Source: Pseudoneobacillus sp052180215 (lineage in GTDB: Bacteria > Bacillota > Bacilli > Bacillales > Cytobacillaceae). Taken from it: a stretch of 64,000 nucleotides of DNA. Position numbers and translations under genes: made by a program. Positions 33,873-41,742 of this stretch are shown here, one piece after another (the first letter of the stretch is position 1; every line of letters starts with the position of its first letter). The stretch covers positions 530,001 through 594,000 of the forward strand of contig NZ_CP197471.1 in assembly GCF_052180215.1 (NCBI RefSeq). The letters are read 5' to 3'. The notes beneath the pieces were generated by a model. That model was not told where the DNA came from. It saw only the letters and a list, made by a program, of their open reading frames with translations, and searched no databases.

Positions 33873-33905
33873 GGCTTTACTTCAGGGAGAAGTAAAGCCT
33901 TTTCC
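33873..33905 (+). terminator. Rho-independent terminator
   Basis: GGCTTTACTTC pairs perfectly with GAAGTAAAGCC around AGGGA, followed by TTTT. Confidence 0.8.
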
Positions 33906-34038
33906 ATGTGTTTTTACTTTAGAGATAGATGCTTAATACATCTAAATAAATAGTTACTTATACCTAAAATATGGTAAAATTTATGTAGATTTAATAGTTT
34001 GAAATTATCATAAATGCTTCTTTAAATGGGGGATTTTG

Positions 34039-35010
34039 TTGAAATACTTTCTAAAAATAGGTACAACATTTATTCTAATCTATTTACTTCTTTCACTGAC
34101 TTCCTGTACGCAAACAGAAAAAACGAAGAAAAGCCTCTCCGAATCAAATGAAAAACAAATATATGAAAATATTGTTTCTTCTTTTGAACACCCTCAAACA
34201 AAACAAAAATACAAAATAGTCAATGCCTATAAGTTTTTTCCTAACTATATAGCTAAGGTCAAAGATAAACCTAGTCATTCTAAAATGGACATTTATAAAG
34301 AAGAGGTAATTAAACCTATTTACAATGATTGCTTCCAAAATGGAGAATACCTTCATATGGCCGATTCCATCCTAAATGTAGCTCCGGAACGTTTAACTGA
34401 AATGGAGATATTAACCGAAAAAATGGAGAGTAAAGAAACCGATAAAATAATCAGAGAAGCTCTCATAAAATCCTCAAACCTTCTATCTTCAGAAAAAGAA
34501 ACAACAGTTTGTGTTTTTCCTTCCACAAATGTAAACGCAGCAATGGTAACAGTTGGAGCGGGGAAAATTATTGTCCTTTATAATAGATACTACACCGATG
34601 ATGCAATAAGAGCAGGTTTAGCCCATGAATACCATCACAGTGTCTGGACTGAAAAATATTTGAATAAAAATAGTTCCGTTTCTGTATTAGATAATCTTAT
34701 ATTTGAAGGAAAAGCAGTCATGTATGAAAAGGTAGTATATCCCGAAATAGATTTTACTCCAGTTGATTTAACCTACAACAAAGATAACTGGTCAAAAGTT
34801 GAACCAGATCTTGAAAAGTATGACTTGATGCGGTCATTAGAAATTATTAGGGGTGGAAAAGACCTTCCAAGGTTTTATGGTTATAGTGAAGGATATAAAA
34901 TGGTCAAATCGTATCTCGAGTTACACCCGAATGAAACGCCGGAGGAATGGACCGCCCTAAGTTCAAAAGATATTTTTGAAAAGGGACAATACCTTGAAAA
35001 CTATAAATAA
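34039..35010 (+). CDS. Lipoprotein with DUF2268-type zinc protease domain
   Basis: About 323 residues. The signal peptide ends in a lipobox (SLTSC, Cys ~27). The C-terminal half resembles DUF2268 predicted Zn proteases: VNAAMVTVGAGKIIVLYN, then LAHEYHHSVW with an HExxH site, and a downstream FEGKAVMYEKVVYPE that may give the third ligand Glu. Of two adjacent TTG codons, 34039 has the better spacing from GGGGGA. It should sit on the outer face of the membrane. It is probably monocistronic and no partner is evident. Confidence 0.82.
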   Translation: MKYFLKIGTTFILIYLLLSLTSCTQTEKTKKSLSESNEKQIYENIVSSFEHPQTKQKYKIVNAYKFFPNYIAKVKDKPSHSKMDIYKEEVIKPIYNDCFQNGEYLHMADSILNVAPERLTEMEILTEKMESKETDKIIREALIKSSNLLSSEKETTVCVFPSTNVNAAMVTVGAGKIIVLYNRYYTDDAIRAGLAHEYHHSVWTEKYLNKNSSVSVLDNLIFEGKAVMYEKVVYPEIDFTPVDLTYNKDNWSKVEPDLEKYDLMRSLEIIRGGKDLPRFYGYSEGYKMVKSYLELHPNETPEEWTALSSKDIFEKGQYLENYK

Positions 35011-35128
35011 CCATTTTTTGATGGCTATTATTGTTAGTACTTGAATTTAAACTCAAATTCCAAACAAGCCTATTTTTACTATTCTGCTATGTAGGACAGA
35101 TTTTTATAAAAATGAAAGGTGTTAGAAA

Positions 35129-35665
35129 ATGAATCTTGTCATAAGAAGACCAAGAGTAAAGGATGTAAACCAATTAAAAGAGTTATTCAGATTGGTCATA
35201 ACTGATACTTTTCATAAAGAGGGTATCGGGCATTTGTTAGAGGATATGAAAGATGAAATCGAAACGAAGAACAACTACCTAAATAGAGATATCGAAAGTG
35301 GCGGTAAAGATAGATATTTTCTAATTGCTCAAGATGGCGACCAAATAATTGGCACAATAGAATATGGTCCAGCAAGTGAGCTTATAAACCAATGTACTAA
35401 TCATGCATGGAAAGGTATGAATGAAGTGGGAACAGTATTTGTACACCCCAATTATCAAAAAAGAGGCATAGGTAATCAACTATTAGAATCTATGAATGCT
35501 GCTTTAAAGAATAGAGGAATAAAAGAATTTTGTTTAGATTCCGGATATAGAAATGCACAAAAAATCTGGCAAAAGAAATTTGGAGAACCAGATTATTTGT
35601 TAAAAGATTATTGGGGAGAAGGAGCCCATCATATGATTTGGAGGATAAAAGTTCGTGAGGTATAA
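35129..35665 (+). CDS. GNAT-family N-acetyltransferase
   Basis: 178 residues. The acetyl-CoA binding motif is GTVFVHPNYQKRGIGNQLLESM (V-x3-Q-x2-GIG), residues ~105-126, and the N-terminus VIRRPRVKDVNQLKELFRL is a usual GNAT opening. ATG 35129 follows GAAAGGTG. Substrate unknown. A short relic of a second copy lies at 31811-31894. Confidence 0.88.
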   Translation: MNLVIRRPRVKDVNQLKELFRLVITDTFHKEGIGHLLEDMKDEIETKNNYLNRDIESGGKDRYFLIAQDGDQIIGTIEYGPASELINQCTNHAWKGMNEVGTVFVHPNYQKRGIGNQLLESMNAALKNRGIKEFCLDSGYRNAQKIWQKKFGEPDYLLKDYWGEGAHHMIWRIKVREV

Positions 35666-35685
35666 CATAGTACTTCTATTCAGTT

Positions 35686-35725
35686 AGCCTTACTTCTTAA
35701 GTTGTAAGAAGTAAGGCTTTTTTTA
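35686..35725 (+). terminator. Rho-independent terminator
   Basis: AGCCTTACTTCTTA pairs with TAAGAAGTAAGGCT and is followed by seven T. Confidence 0.85.
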
Positions 35726-35752
35726 TAGGATAAGAAAGCATAATTTCTTTGG

Positions 35753-35886
35753 ACTTCGAAAATTGTCTAGCTCCAGCGCCTAGCCCCTCGAGGTCAAATA
35801 ACCTCTAGCGTAAGAAGTCAAAGTTCAAACTTCTTACGCTAGAGAACATTTGCTTGTCGGGGCTAACCAAGGCGCTTGCGCTTTTC
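35753..35886. repeat. Interspersed hairpin element, copy 2
   Basis: Same flanks as 7533-7668 (for example CAGCGCCTAGCCCCTCGAGG and CAAGGCGCTTGCGCTTTTC). Its inner stem is a different but perfect 16-bp pair, CTCTAGCGTAAGAAGT (35803-35818) with its complement at 35829-35844. The element ends at the stop codon of the minus-strand gene that follows. Confidence 0.85.
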
Positions 35887-36777
35887 TTATTCTATAACAA
35901 AATAAGTAGATGTATCAGTTCCTTCGAAGCTTTCTTGTGTGAGATTCCCTTGTTTATTTCTTTGTTCTCCCGTTTTTTCCATCGCAAAGGTTCTAATCAT
36001 ATAACCCTCAACAGGAAGTTGGTTTTTATCAATTGATTGTATTTCACCATTTTTTACGATAAAAAGTGATTCGTCTTCAGCTGCGTAATTTACTCTTTCG
36101 CCTGTACTTTGAATGACATAGTATGGATAGTCACCTTTACCTAGAGTAATTTCTTTCATATTAAGTGTTTTGATATGTTCGAAGAAATGTTGAGCATCGA
36201 TTAACCGGTCATAATGAAACCAAGTATCAGCCTGGCTCTTCGTCACACGATATCTATTTTTTCCTAGTTCATAACGGATTTGATATATGGTATATTTGCC
36301 ATTATTAGGTGTTGCAAGTTGCCAACTCAAATCTTTAATGGAACCATCTTTCAAATATTCTACTTCAAAATCCTCAAGTTTTAGATCATTGTTTTCGAGT
36401 TTGAATTTCTCTTTTACCATTTTCAATTGGTAAGGAAAGTCCATTGTATAAACGGATTCGATTTCTTGTTTAATAAAATGTGGACGACTTTCCCATGCTT
36501 CCATGGTACCTGGCAGGATCCAATGAACAAGTAAAAATGCAGCCACTCCACAGATAGCGGCTGTACGTTTTACATGTCCATTTAATGTAGGATGGAAAAA
36601 TAACAGATAAATCACAAACCCAAGTGGAAGTGCAATATGATTTAGATTAAAAGCGAAGGAGCCTAAAATAAAGTAACCTATTACCTTTAACGGAAAATTA
36701 GATTCCTCATCGTTCTTTTTTCTTACTAAAATAAGGAAAATGATTATTAATAGAATGGTATATATAATGGAAACCAT
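35887..36777 (-). CDS. Membrane protein with large C-terminal extracytoplasmic domain, unknown
   Basis: About 296 residues. Three or four hydrophobic segments in the first ~110 residues (VSIIYTILLIIIFLILV, GSFAFNLNHIALPLGFVIYL, TAAICGVAAFLLVHWI) precede a ~185-residue soluble, mixed alpha/beta domain starting near ESRPHFIKQEIESVYTM. I recognise no family. ATG at 36777 is preferred because AAAGGAGGTTGTG precedes it. The hairpin element at 35753-35886 abuts its stop and may serve as its 3' end. Confidence 0.75.
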   Translation of the reverse strand: MVSIIYTILLIIIFLILVRKKNDEESNFPLKVIGYFILGSFAFNLNHIALPLGFVIYLLFFHPTLNGHVKRTAAICGVAAFLLVHWILPGTMEAWESRPHFIKQEIESVYTMDFPYQLKMVKEKFKLENNDLKLEDFEVEYLKDGSIKDLSWQLATPNNGKYTIYQIRYELGKNRYRVTKSQADTWFHYDRLIDAQHFFEHIKTLNMKEITLGKGDYPYYVIQSTGERVNYAAEDESLFIVKNGEIQSIDKNQLPVEGYMIRTFAMEKTGEQRNKQGNLTQESFEGTDTSTYFVIE

Positions 36778-36927
36778 CACAACCTCCTTTTTGAGCAATA
36801 ATAATTTATGATTATCTATATTTTACCATAAATTTCATGTGAAGCTGTTAAAATATCTAATACCGGATTATATGTCTGGACAGGGATAGAGATGAGCCCC
36901 ATTTTTACCGGAAAAGGATGTAACCTG

Positions 36928-37026
36928 CTATTTTATCATGAAGTTGATTCCAACTGTGATAATAAAGAGGATGAAAAACACAACGATTAATACTAATCCA
37001 TTTGGATCTTCGGGTTGGTTTTTCAA
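36928..37026 (-). CDS. Small single-helix membrane protein (32 residues)
   Basis: TTG start preceded by GGAGGTGATAG, an excellent ribosome binding site. The product has a polar N-terminus (MKNQPEDPNG) and one hydrophobic helix (LVLIVVFFILFIITVGINFM) ending in IK. The composition is typical of a genuine small membrane protein, such as oxidase accessory peptides, but I cannot name it. Confidence 0.6.
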   Translation of the reverse strand: MKNQPEDPNGLVLIVVFFILFIITVGINFMIK

Positions 37027-37101
37027 AACTATCACCTCCAATAGTTTGATGACATATACTATGTGACTTTACTTTTTTTGCTTGTACCAATAGATGAAAT
37101 C

Positions 37102-37121
37102 TAATAATGACGTCATTATTA
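37102..37121. promoter_or_regulatory. Perfect 20-bp palindrome, candidate operator
   Basis: TAATAATGACGTCATTATTA is self-complementary. It lies between the divergent small membrane protein and the FUSC gene, a position suited to a dimeric repressor of either. Confidence 0.5.
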
Positions 37122-37308
37122 ATAAGAGTAAGAAATGAATAGCCCAGTAAAAAGCACAATTAACACGATTTTTGTACATGTAACAAACTTGGATGCTGGT
37201 ATTTGGGTTGTGAAAAAGCAATCTTCTAGTGAGTAATTTTTTAATATAAATCTACTTTTATGTAAAAAATACAAAAGGTTGTATGACATTATTAAAGTAG
37301 GTATTAAC

Positions 37309-38283
37309 ATGCAAAATACTCGCGAAACATTAGAGCATTATGAAGATAAGTCTTTACTGATTTGGAAGATGGCGGTGGCTTCTGGTCTTTCATGGGAAAT
37401 CGCCAAACTTTTTGGATCCAATCATCCCTATCTGGCCCCATTATCCGTTATCCTTTGTATGCAAACCACGATTGACCAATCGATACGGTATTCATGGCAT
37501 CGAATGGTTGGGACTGTGATTGGGATCGTTAGTACGATTTTTATTGCAAGTAAGTTAAGTGTAAACGGCTGGACACTTGGTTTACTTATTTTAGGAGGAA
37601 CTTTTATTGCCAAATGGATGAAGCGGGATGAGACGGTTCTTCATCAGGTTGCTTTAACGATTTTACTGGTTTTTGTTTTCGAACATAAAACCAAACATTA
37701 CGCGATGGATCGAATAAGAGATACCTTAATTGGCGCGATGATCGCCATTTTGATTCAAATGCTTATTTTTCCGCCGAATTATACGAAACAAGCAATCAGA
37801 AGGTTTGAAAAATTTTCTAGTGAATTATCAAAGTTTTTCATCGATACAGGAGAATGGGTTCAAACTGGTTGTAGGCAAGCAGAGGGACTGGCCCTCGAAG
37901 CTAGGGTAAAAGGGTTGCTGCAGGAACTTCACCAAGCAAAAAAAGATATAACAACAGCTTCCAATAGTTTGAAATATAACCCGTTAGGTAAAAAGAGTAA
38001 AAAGATATTGGAAGAGTTATCAGAGAAAATGATGGATTTAAAGAAGGGCTACCACTATCTTTCCAACATTGTTGCCATTTTTCAAGAGTGGGGAAATGAA
38101 GGAACGATGACACCAACGGAACAAGAAATATGGAGCCATCAATTAAAAGTCATGAGCCCTTACTTTTTGGAAGAAAATATTCAGTTAACCATCAATGTGA
38201 TGATACAGCCAGAATTTGAAGCACAAAAATATCATATTTCATTGTACCAAGCGACCTTACAATTGGTTAGGAAATCGGGATAA
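37309..38283 (+). CDS. FUSC/ArAE-family (aromatic acid exporter-like) membrane protein
   Basis: About 324 residues. The N-terminal ~150 residues carry several helices in the Bacillus ArAE/FUSC pattern (WKMAVASGLSWEIAKLFG, HPYLAPLSVILCMQTTIDQSI, RMVGTVIGIV). The C-terminal half is a soluble helical domain (for example LALEARVKGLLQELHQAKKD). ATG 37309 is preferred over an in-frame TTG at 37279; the ribosome binding site (AGTAGGT) is modest. The family is proposed to export aromatic carboxylic acids, but substrates are unproven for Bacillus members. Confidence 0.82.
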   Translation: MQNTRETLEHYEDKSLLIWKMAVASGLSWEIAKLFGSNHPYLAPLSVILCMQTTIDQSIRYSWHRMVGTVIGIVSTIFIASKLSVNGWTLGLLILGGTFIAKWMKRDETVLHQVALTILLVFVFEHKTKHYAMDRIRDTLIGAMIAILIQMLIFPPNYTKQAIRRFEKFSSELSKFFIDTGEWVQTGCRQAEGLALEARVKGLLQELHQAKKDITTASNSLKYNPLGKKSKKILEELSEKMMDLKKGYHYLSNIVAIFQEWGNEGTMTPTEQEIWSHQLKVMSPYFLEENIQLTINVMIQPEFEAQKYHISLYQATLQLVRKSG

Positions 38284-38366
38284 CTTATCGTTCGATGGAT
38301 TTCGATGAGCGTTTCCTGTGCTATAATAGTCAAACTAGATGTGAAATAAGATGGAGGAACTATTGA

Positions 38367-38687
38367 ATGAAATTTCCGAATGATGCTGATGGAGAAGCGT
38401 TGCGAAGCCTTTATAATGAAGGGATAAGTTTTAAAAAACCTCAATCTGTTGAATTTTTTGTGGCAGTACCCAATAAAACGACAGGTGAAAAGGTTTCCCA
38501 AGTACTAAAAGGGGAAGGATTTAATTGCCTTTTAGAGCAAGATGATGAAACCGATGAGTGGTTATGCAGTTTTTCGAAAAAAATGCTGCTGAACCATAGT
38601 GAAATAGTCAAGATGCAGAAAAAAGTAGATGAGCTATGTAAACCGCATGGTGGATATTCTGATGGTTGGGGCGTTTTTGTGGATTAA
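38367..38687 (+). CDS. RraB-family protein (RNase E inhibitor B-like)
   Basis: 106 residues spanning the RraB ferredoxin-like fold: FFVAVPNKTTGEKVSQVLKGEGF, DETDEWLCSFSKKML and a C-terminal HGGYSDGWGVFVD, the family's ending. RraB in E. coli binds RNase E; Bacillus generally lacks RNase E, so the role here must differ. ATG 38367 follows GATGGAGGAAC. Confidence 0.85.
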   Translation: MKFPNDADGEALRSLYNEGISFKKPQSVEFFVAVPNKTTGEKVSQVLKGEGFNCLLEQDDETDEWLCSFSKKMLLNHSEIVKMQKKVDELCKPHGGYSDGWGVFVD

Positions 38688-38755
38688 GGTTAATGGGGAT
38701 CTTCCTTAGGGGGGATTCTTTTTTTTGTGGGATTTTAGAGTGGAGAGGGGAAAAA

Positions 38756-38846
38756 GTTGATAAATTTGCTGGGCGGTTGATAAAGTGGCGGATGCGGTTG
38801 ATAAATCCGTAAAAGCGGTTGATAAAATGGCAAACCCGGTTGAAAA
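38756..38846. repeat. Phased word array, family A (CGGTTGATAA), array A2
   Basis: GTTGATAA-type words start at 38756, 38776, 38797, 38818 and 38839, so spacing is 20, 21, 21 and 21 bp. The first lacks the leading CG and is AGTTGATAAAT; the last is GTTGAAAA. The array lies between the convergent rraB and nirK genes. The remaining gap holds only the nirK terminator. Confidence 0.9.
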
Positions 38847-38960
38847 ATCCATAGGATGGCAGGGAAGTACCTTAATTTTTAAAAATTTTCACCAAAATTT
38901 AAGGTGATACGATAATCGCAATTACTATCAAAAAAAGGTCATATCGACTATTTATAACAA

Positions 38961-38991
38961 AAGCGCCGGTGGAACGAATCCACCGGCGCTT
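38961..38991. terminator. Bidirectional terminator of nirK
   Basis: AAGCGCCGGTGGA pairs perfectly with TCCACCGGCGCTT around ACGAA. Confidence 0.85.
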
Positions 38992-38999
38992 CTATTATT

Positions 39000-40055
39000 T
39001 TAGTGAGACATTGTTTCACTGCCGTCATCTAAACCGTCTTTTGTCACCTTCAGAACCGCAACGGCTCCTTTTGTAACATGGTTGAATTGGTGTGTGACGA
39101 TTGGATAGCTGCCTTCTTTTGTTACAGTAAATTCTACAACCGCACCACCACTAGCTGGAAGCATAACCGTTTGCATCCCTTTCATCTGGTTGTATGGGTT
39201 TCCATCGATGTAGACATCATCCATAACGGTACCTACGACGTGGAAGCTGCTCACTTCATTTGGACCAACGTTTAATACATATAATCTAACCTTGTCGCCA
39301 ACTTTTGCAAGAAGCGGATGGTCAACTAAAGCGCCGACTGTTCCATTTGTATTAGGGTCGCCTTCTTTTAACGCTTTTGTAGAGAAGACAACATTTTTAG
39401 GAACGCCATTTGTAAAATCTTCTAAGTCATTGTATTTGTACCATTCGTTTTGAATAATCGTATATTCACGGTCGATTTGCTTATCAGTTGGATAGCCATC
39501 TTTAGGCTTCACAATAATCATACCGTGCATTCCGTTGGCGATATGAGATAAAACTGGTTTTGTACCGCAGTGGTACATGAACACGCCAGGATTGTTTGCT
39601 GGATAAGTGAATGAACCTGTTTCATCTGGCATCACGTTTGCAAAATCAACAGATGGGGCAGCATGCACAGCGTGAAAGTCCATGCTATGCGGTACCGCTG
39701 GGTCCATGTTGGTTAATTTGAAGTTGATTAAATCGCCTTCATTCACAACAACCACTGGACCAGGTGCTTCACCATTAAAGGTCCAAGCTTTGTAGATATC
39801 TCCTTTAGAAATTTCAATATCTGTAATTTGAGCGGTCATTTCCACATTTACTTCATGCTCGCCAATTCTGTTTATCTTGATTGGAGTAGGTTTTTGGTTT
39901 ACATGTTCATGAGGTCCGAAAACTTGTGTTGTGACATTTGAATTTGCTTCTGCTTCAACCTTTTTTTCCACTACTAAATTATCCTTACCACCGCAAGCGC
40001 TTAATACTAACACAGAAGTAACCATCATTGCTGCCACTCTAGTAAACTTACTCAT
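39000..40055 (-). CDS. nirK: Copper-containing nitrite reductase, lipoprotein type
   Basis: 351 residues with two cupredoxin domains. A lipobox (LSAC, Cys21) anchors it to the outer membrane face. Type 1 copper ligands are likely H123, C163, H171 and M176 (PHSMDFHAVH and YHCGTKPVLSHIANGM). Type 2 ligands are H128 and H162, plus a C-terminal His near THQFNHV from the next subunit. Catalytic Asp126 (MDFH) and His272 (SSFHVVG) are present, so activity is expected: nitrite to NO (EC 1.7.2.1). A GTGA-N6-TCAC palindrome lies upstream. No other denitrification gene is adjacent. Confidence 0.93.
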   Translation of the reverse strand: MSKFTRVAAMMVTSVLVLSACGGKDNLVVEKKVEAEANSNVTTQVFGPHEHVNQKPTPIKINRIGEHEVNVEMTAQITDIEISKGDIYKAWTFNGEAPGPVVVVNEGDLINFKLTNMDPAVPHSMDFHAVHAAPSVDFANVMPDETGSFTYPANNPGVFMYHCGTKPVLSHIANGMHGMIIVKPKDGYPTDKQIDREYTIIQNEWYKYNDLEDFTNGVPKNVVFSTKALKEGDPNTNGTVGALVDHPLLAKVGDKVRLYVLNVGPNEVSSFHVVGTVMDDVYIDGNPYNQMKGMQTVMLPASGGAVVEFTVTKEGSYPIVTHQFNHVTKGAVAVLKVTKDGLDDGSETMSH

Positions 40056-40126
40056 AATCTTTTCCCTCCAATTAAACTCCTATATATTTTTTATTATTGA
40101 TTACATTTATAGTTTAACTTTTCTGT

Positions 40127-40179
40127 AAATCGTTCTCGTGATTTCCATCACTAAAATGAGAGGTGAAAGTGAACGATTT
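40127..40179. promoter_or_regulatory. Operator-like sequences upstream of nirK
   Basis: CGTGATTTCCATCACT (40137-40152) contains GTGA-N6-TCAC, an Fnr/Crp-type palindrome lacking the outer T and A, about 89 bp before the nirK start. It lies inside a wider inverted repeat, AAATCGTTC (40127-40135) with GAACGATTT (40171-40179). Confidence 0.5.
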
Positions 40180-40257
40180 GTGAAAAGGTGAGCAAAGTGA
40201 TATTAACACAATTTTAATGGTACAAAGTATAGAAATACCAAGGTTTTGGGGCGGGGA

Positions 40258-40348
40258 GTTGATAAATAGGTGGGGCGGTTGATAAGGGGATTTTTGCGGT
40301 TGATAGACTCGTAGAATCGGTTGATAAATTGAAAGAATCGGTTGATAA
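40258..40348. repeat. Phased word array, family A (CGGTTGATAA), array A3
   Basis: Words start at 40258 (AGTTGATAAAT, no CG), 40278, 40299 (GTTGATAG), 40320 and 40341. Spacing is 20, 21, 21 and 21 bp, identical to array A2. It lies ahead of the NERD gene in the divergent nirK/NERD gap. Confidence 0.92.
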
Positions 40349-40451
40349 ATTTCACAAAGGTCATCAATTTGAAAAAAATGGGCCAGGTTTTCGGCAGGAA
40401 ATTGACCAAAAGTGAGGAAATAACTACTTAATGAAAAAAGGAGGGTTAAAA

Positions 40452-41435
40452 TTGATCAAAAAACCAAGACCAAAACCATTAAAAGTGCCATTTTGTGAAG
40501 CCTTAGAGCAAAGAATTGACCCCAATCACCCCAAACTTCCCACTATTAAAAATGACCTCGGCTCCTATTCATCTGGATACCACGGTGAAAAAAGCCTCGA
40601 CTACCATTTAAGCACTCTGTCCCAAAAGAGGTATCTGATCTTCCATGGCCTTAGGCTAAAAAATGATCAGTATCACTTTCAAATCGACACGCTTATTCTT
40701 ACCTCACACTACACCTTCATTCTGGAAGCAAAAAACTACTCAGGTACTATCTTTTTAGATACCCCATTAAACCAGCTCATTCAAACAAAGGGAGATAGCA
40801 CCGAGGTCTATCCGTGCCCCATTTTACAAGCGGAACGCCAACAGTATGAATTACAAAACTGGCTTCAATCATGCGGCTTGGCCAATCTACCAGTGGAAAA
40901 CATCGTTGTTTTTGCAAATAAAAAAGGTCTATTAAAAACACATCCAGATCACCAACAAATCTATCAAAAAATATGCAAGTCCCCTGATATCAAAAATAGG
41001 ATAGAAAAAGTGGATAGGCTTCACCCAGAAGAACAATTAAACGAGAAAGCACTTAAAAAATTAGCAAAGACTCTTATCAATAGTCATGTATCCATCTGGA
41101 GTCACACCATGCTAGCCGAATACAAAATGGCCACCAGTGAAATTTTAACAGGGGTGCAATGTCCGAGCTGCGGAAAATTAGGAATGCATTATCATAAACA
41201 AAACTGGATTTGTCCCCTTTGCCATACTTGCTCCAAAACAGCCCACGAAAAAGCAATCCGTGATTACTTTCTTCTCATAAAACCCACGATTACCAATAAG
41301 GAACTCCGCCGATTTCTCCATCTTCCAAACGCTAGAATTGCCCAAAGACTATTACTCTCCTTAAATTTGCGTTTTTCCGGCGATAAAAAGACAAGAGTCT
41401 ATCATGTCCCAAAAGAATATCCGTTTTATGGATAG
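40452..41435 (+). CDS. NERD-domain protein with C-terminal zinc ribbon
   Basis: About 327 residues. Residues ~40-165 form a NERD nuclease-related domain: GYHGEKSLDYHL, FQIDTLILTSHYTFILEAKNYSG (Asp and the E-x-K typical of the restriction-nuclease-like core) and a later VVFANKKG. A zinc ribbon follows (CPSCGKLG, ICPLCHTC), then a basic helical tail (LRRFLHLPNARIAQRLL). TTG 40452 is chosen because AAAGGAGGG lies just upstream; ATG 40431 overlaps it. Related Bacillus NERD proteins are of unknown function. It is flanked by family A arrays in opposite orientations. Confidence 0.85.
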   Translation: MIKKPRPKPLKVPFCEALEQRIDPNHPKLPTIKNDLGSYSSGYHGEKSLDYHLSTLSQKRYLIFHGLRLKNDQYHFQIDTLILTSHYTFILEAKNYSGTIFLDTPLNQLIQTKGDSTEVYPCPILQAERQQYELQNWLQSCGLANLPVENIVVFANKKGLLKTHPDHQQIYQKICKSPDIKNRIEKVDRLHPEEQLNEKALKKLAKTLINSHVSIWSHTMLAEYKMATSEILTGVQCPSCGKLGMHYHKQNWICPLCHTCSKTAHEKAIRDYFLLIKPTITNKELRRFLHLPNARIAQRLLLSLNLRFSGDKKTRVYHVPKEYPFYG

Positions 41436-41466
41436 ATTTAAAGGTGTAGAGGAGAGCTTCAAACCA

Positions 41467-41557
41467 TTATCAACCGTTTTTCAAAGTTTATCAACCGGAA
41501 ATAGGAATTTATCAACCGCCAGGAAACTATTATCAACCGAATTTTACATTTATCAAC
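41467..41557. repeat. Phased word array, family A (TTATCAACCG), array A4
   Basis: Words start at 41467, 41488, 41509, 41530 and 41550, spacing 21, 21, 21 and 20 bp. The last is TTATCAACTTT without CG. This is the exact mirror of array A3 on the other side of the NERD gene. The rest of the gap to 41742 shows nothing beyond an AT-rich promoter region. Confidence 0.92.
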
Positions 41558-41742
41558 TTTCAGAAGAAATAGGACCTGTCCCAAGCGCACCAACCCAACT
41601 AGCACATGGGACTTTTTTGAAAAAATACTTCCTAAACCGAATATTTCGAGTATGAAAATACTTTTTTTTCTGATAATATAAAACTATAAAATTAACATTG
41701 GGGAAAATTTAATACATTTACTTTGCTGGGGAGATGGACGAT

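Noticed and set aside
38756..38846. CRISPR array
   Set aside because: Words are only ~10 bp with 11-bp spacers; no cas genes; CRISPR repeats are much longer.
40258..41557. Transposon bounded by the inverted arrays
   Set aside because: No transposase and no obvious target duplication outside the arrays.
41404..41655. Frame reading LSTVFQS/LSTGNRN heptads
   Set aside because: Array A4 read as protein; it overlaps the end of the NERD gene and lacks a start signal.
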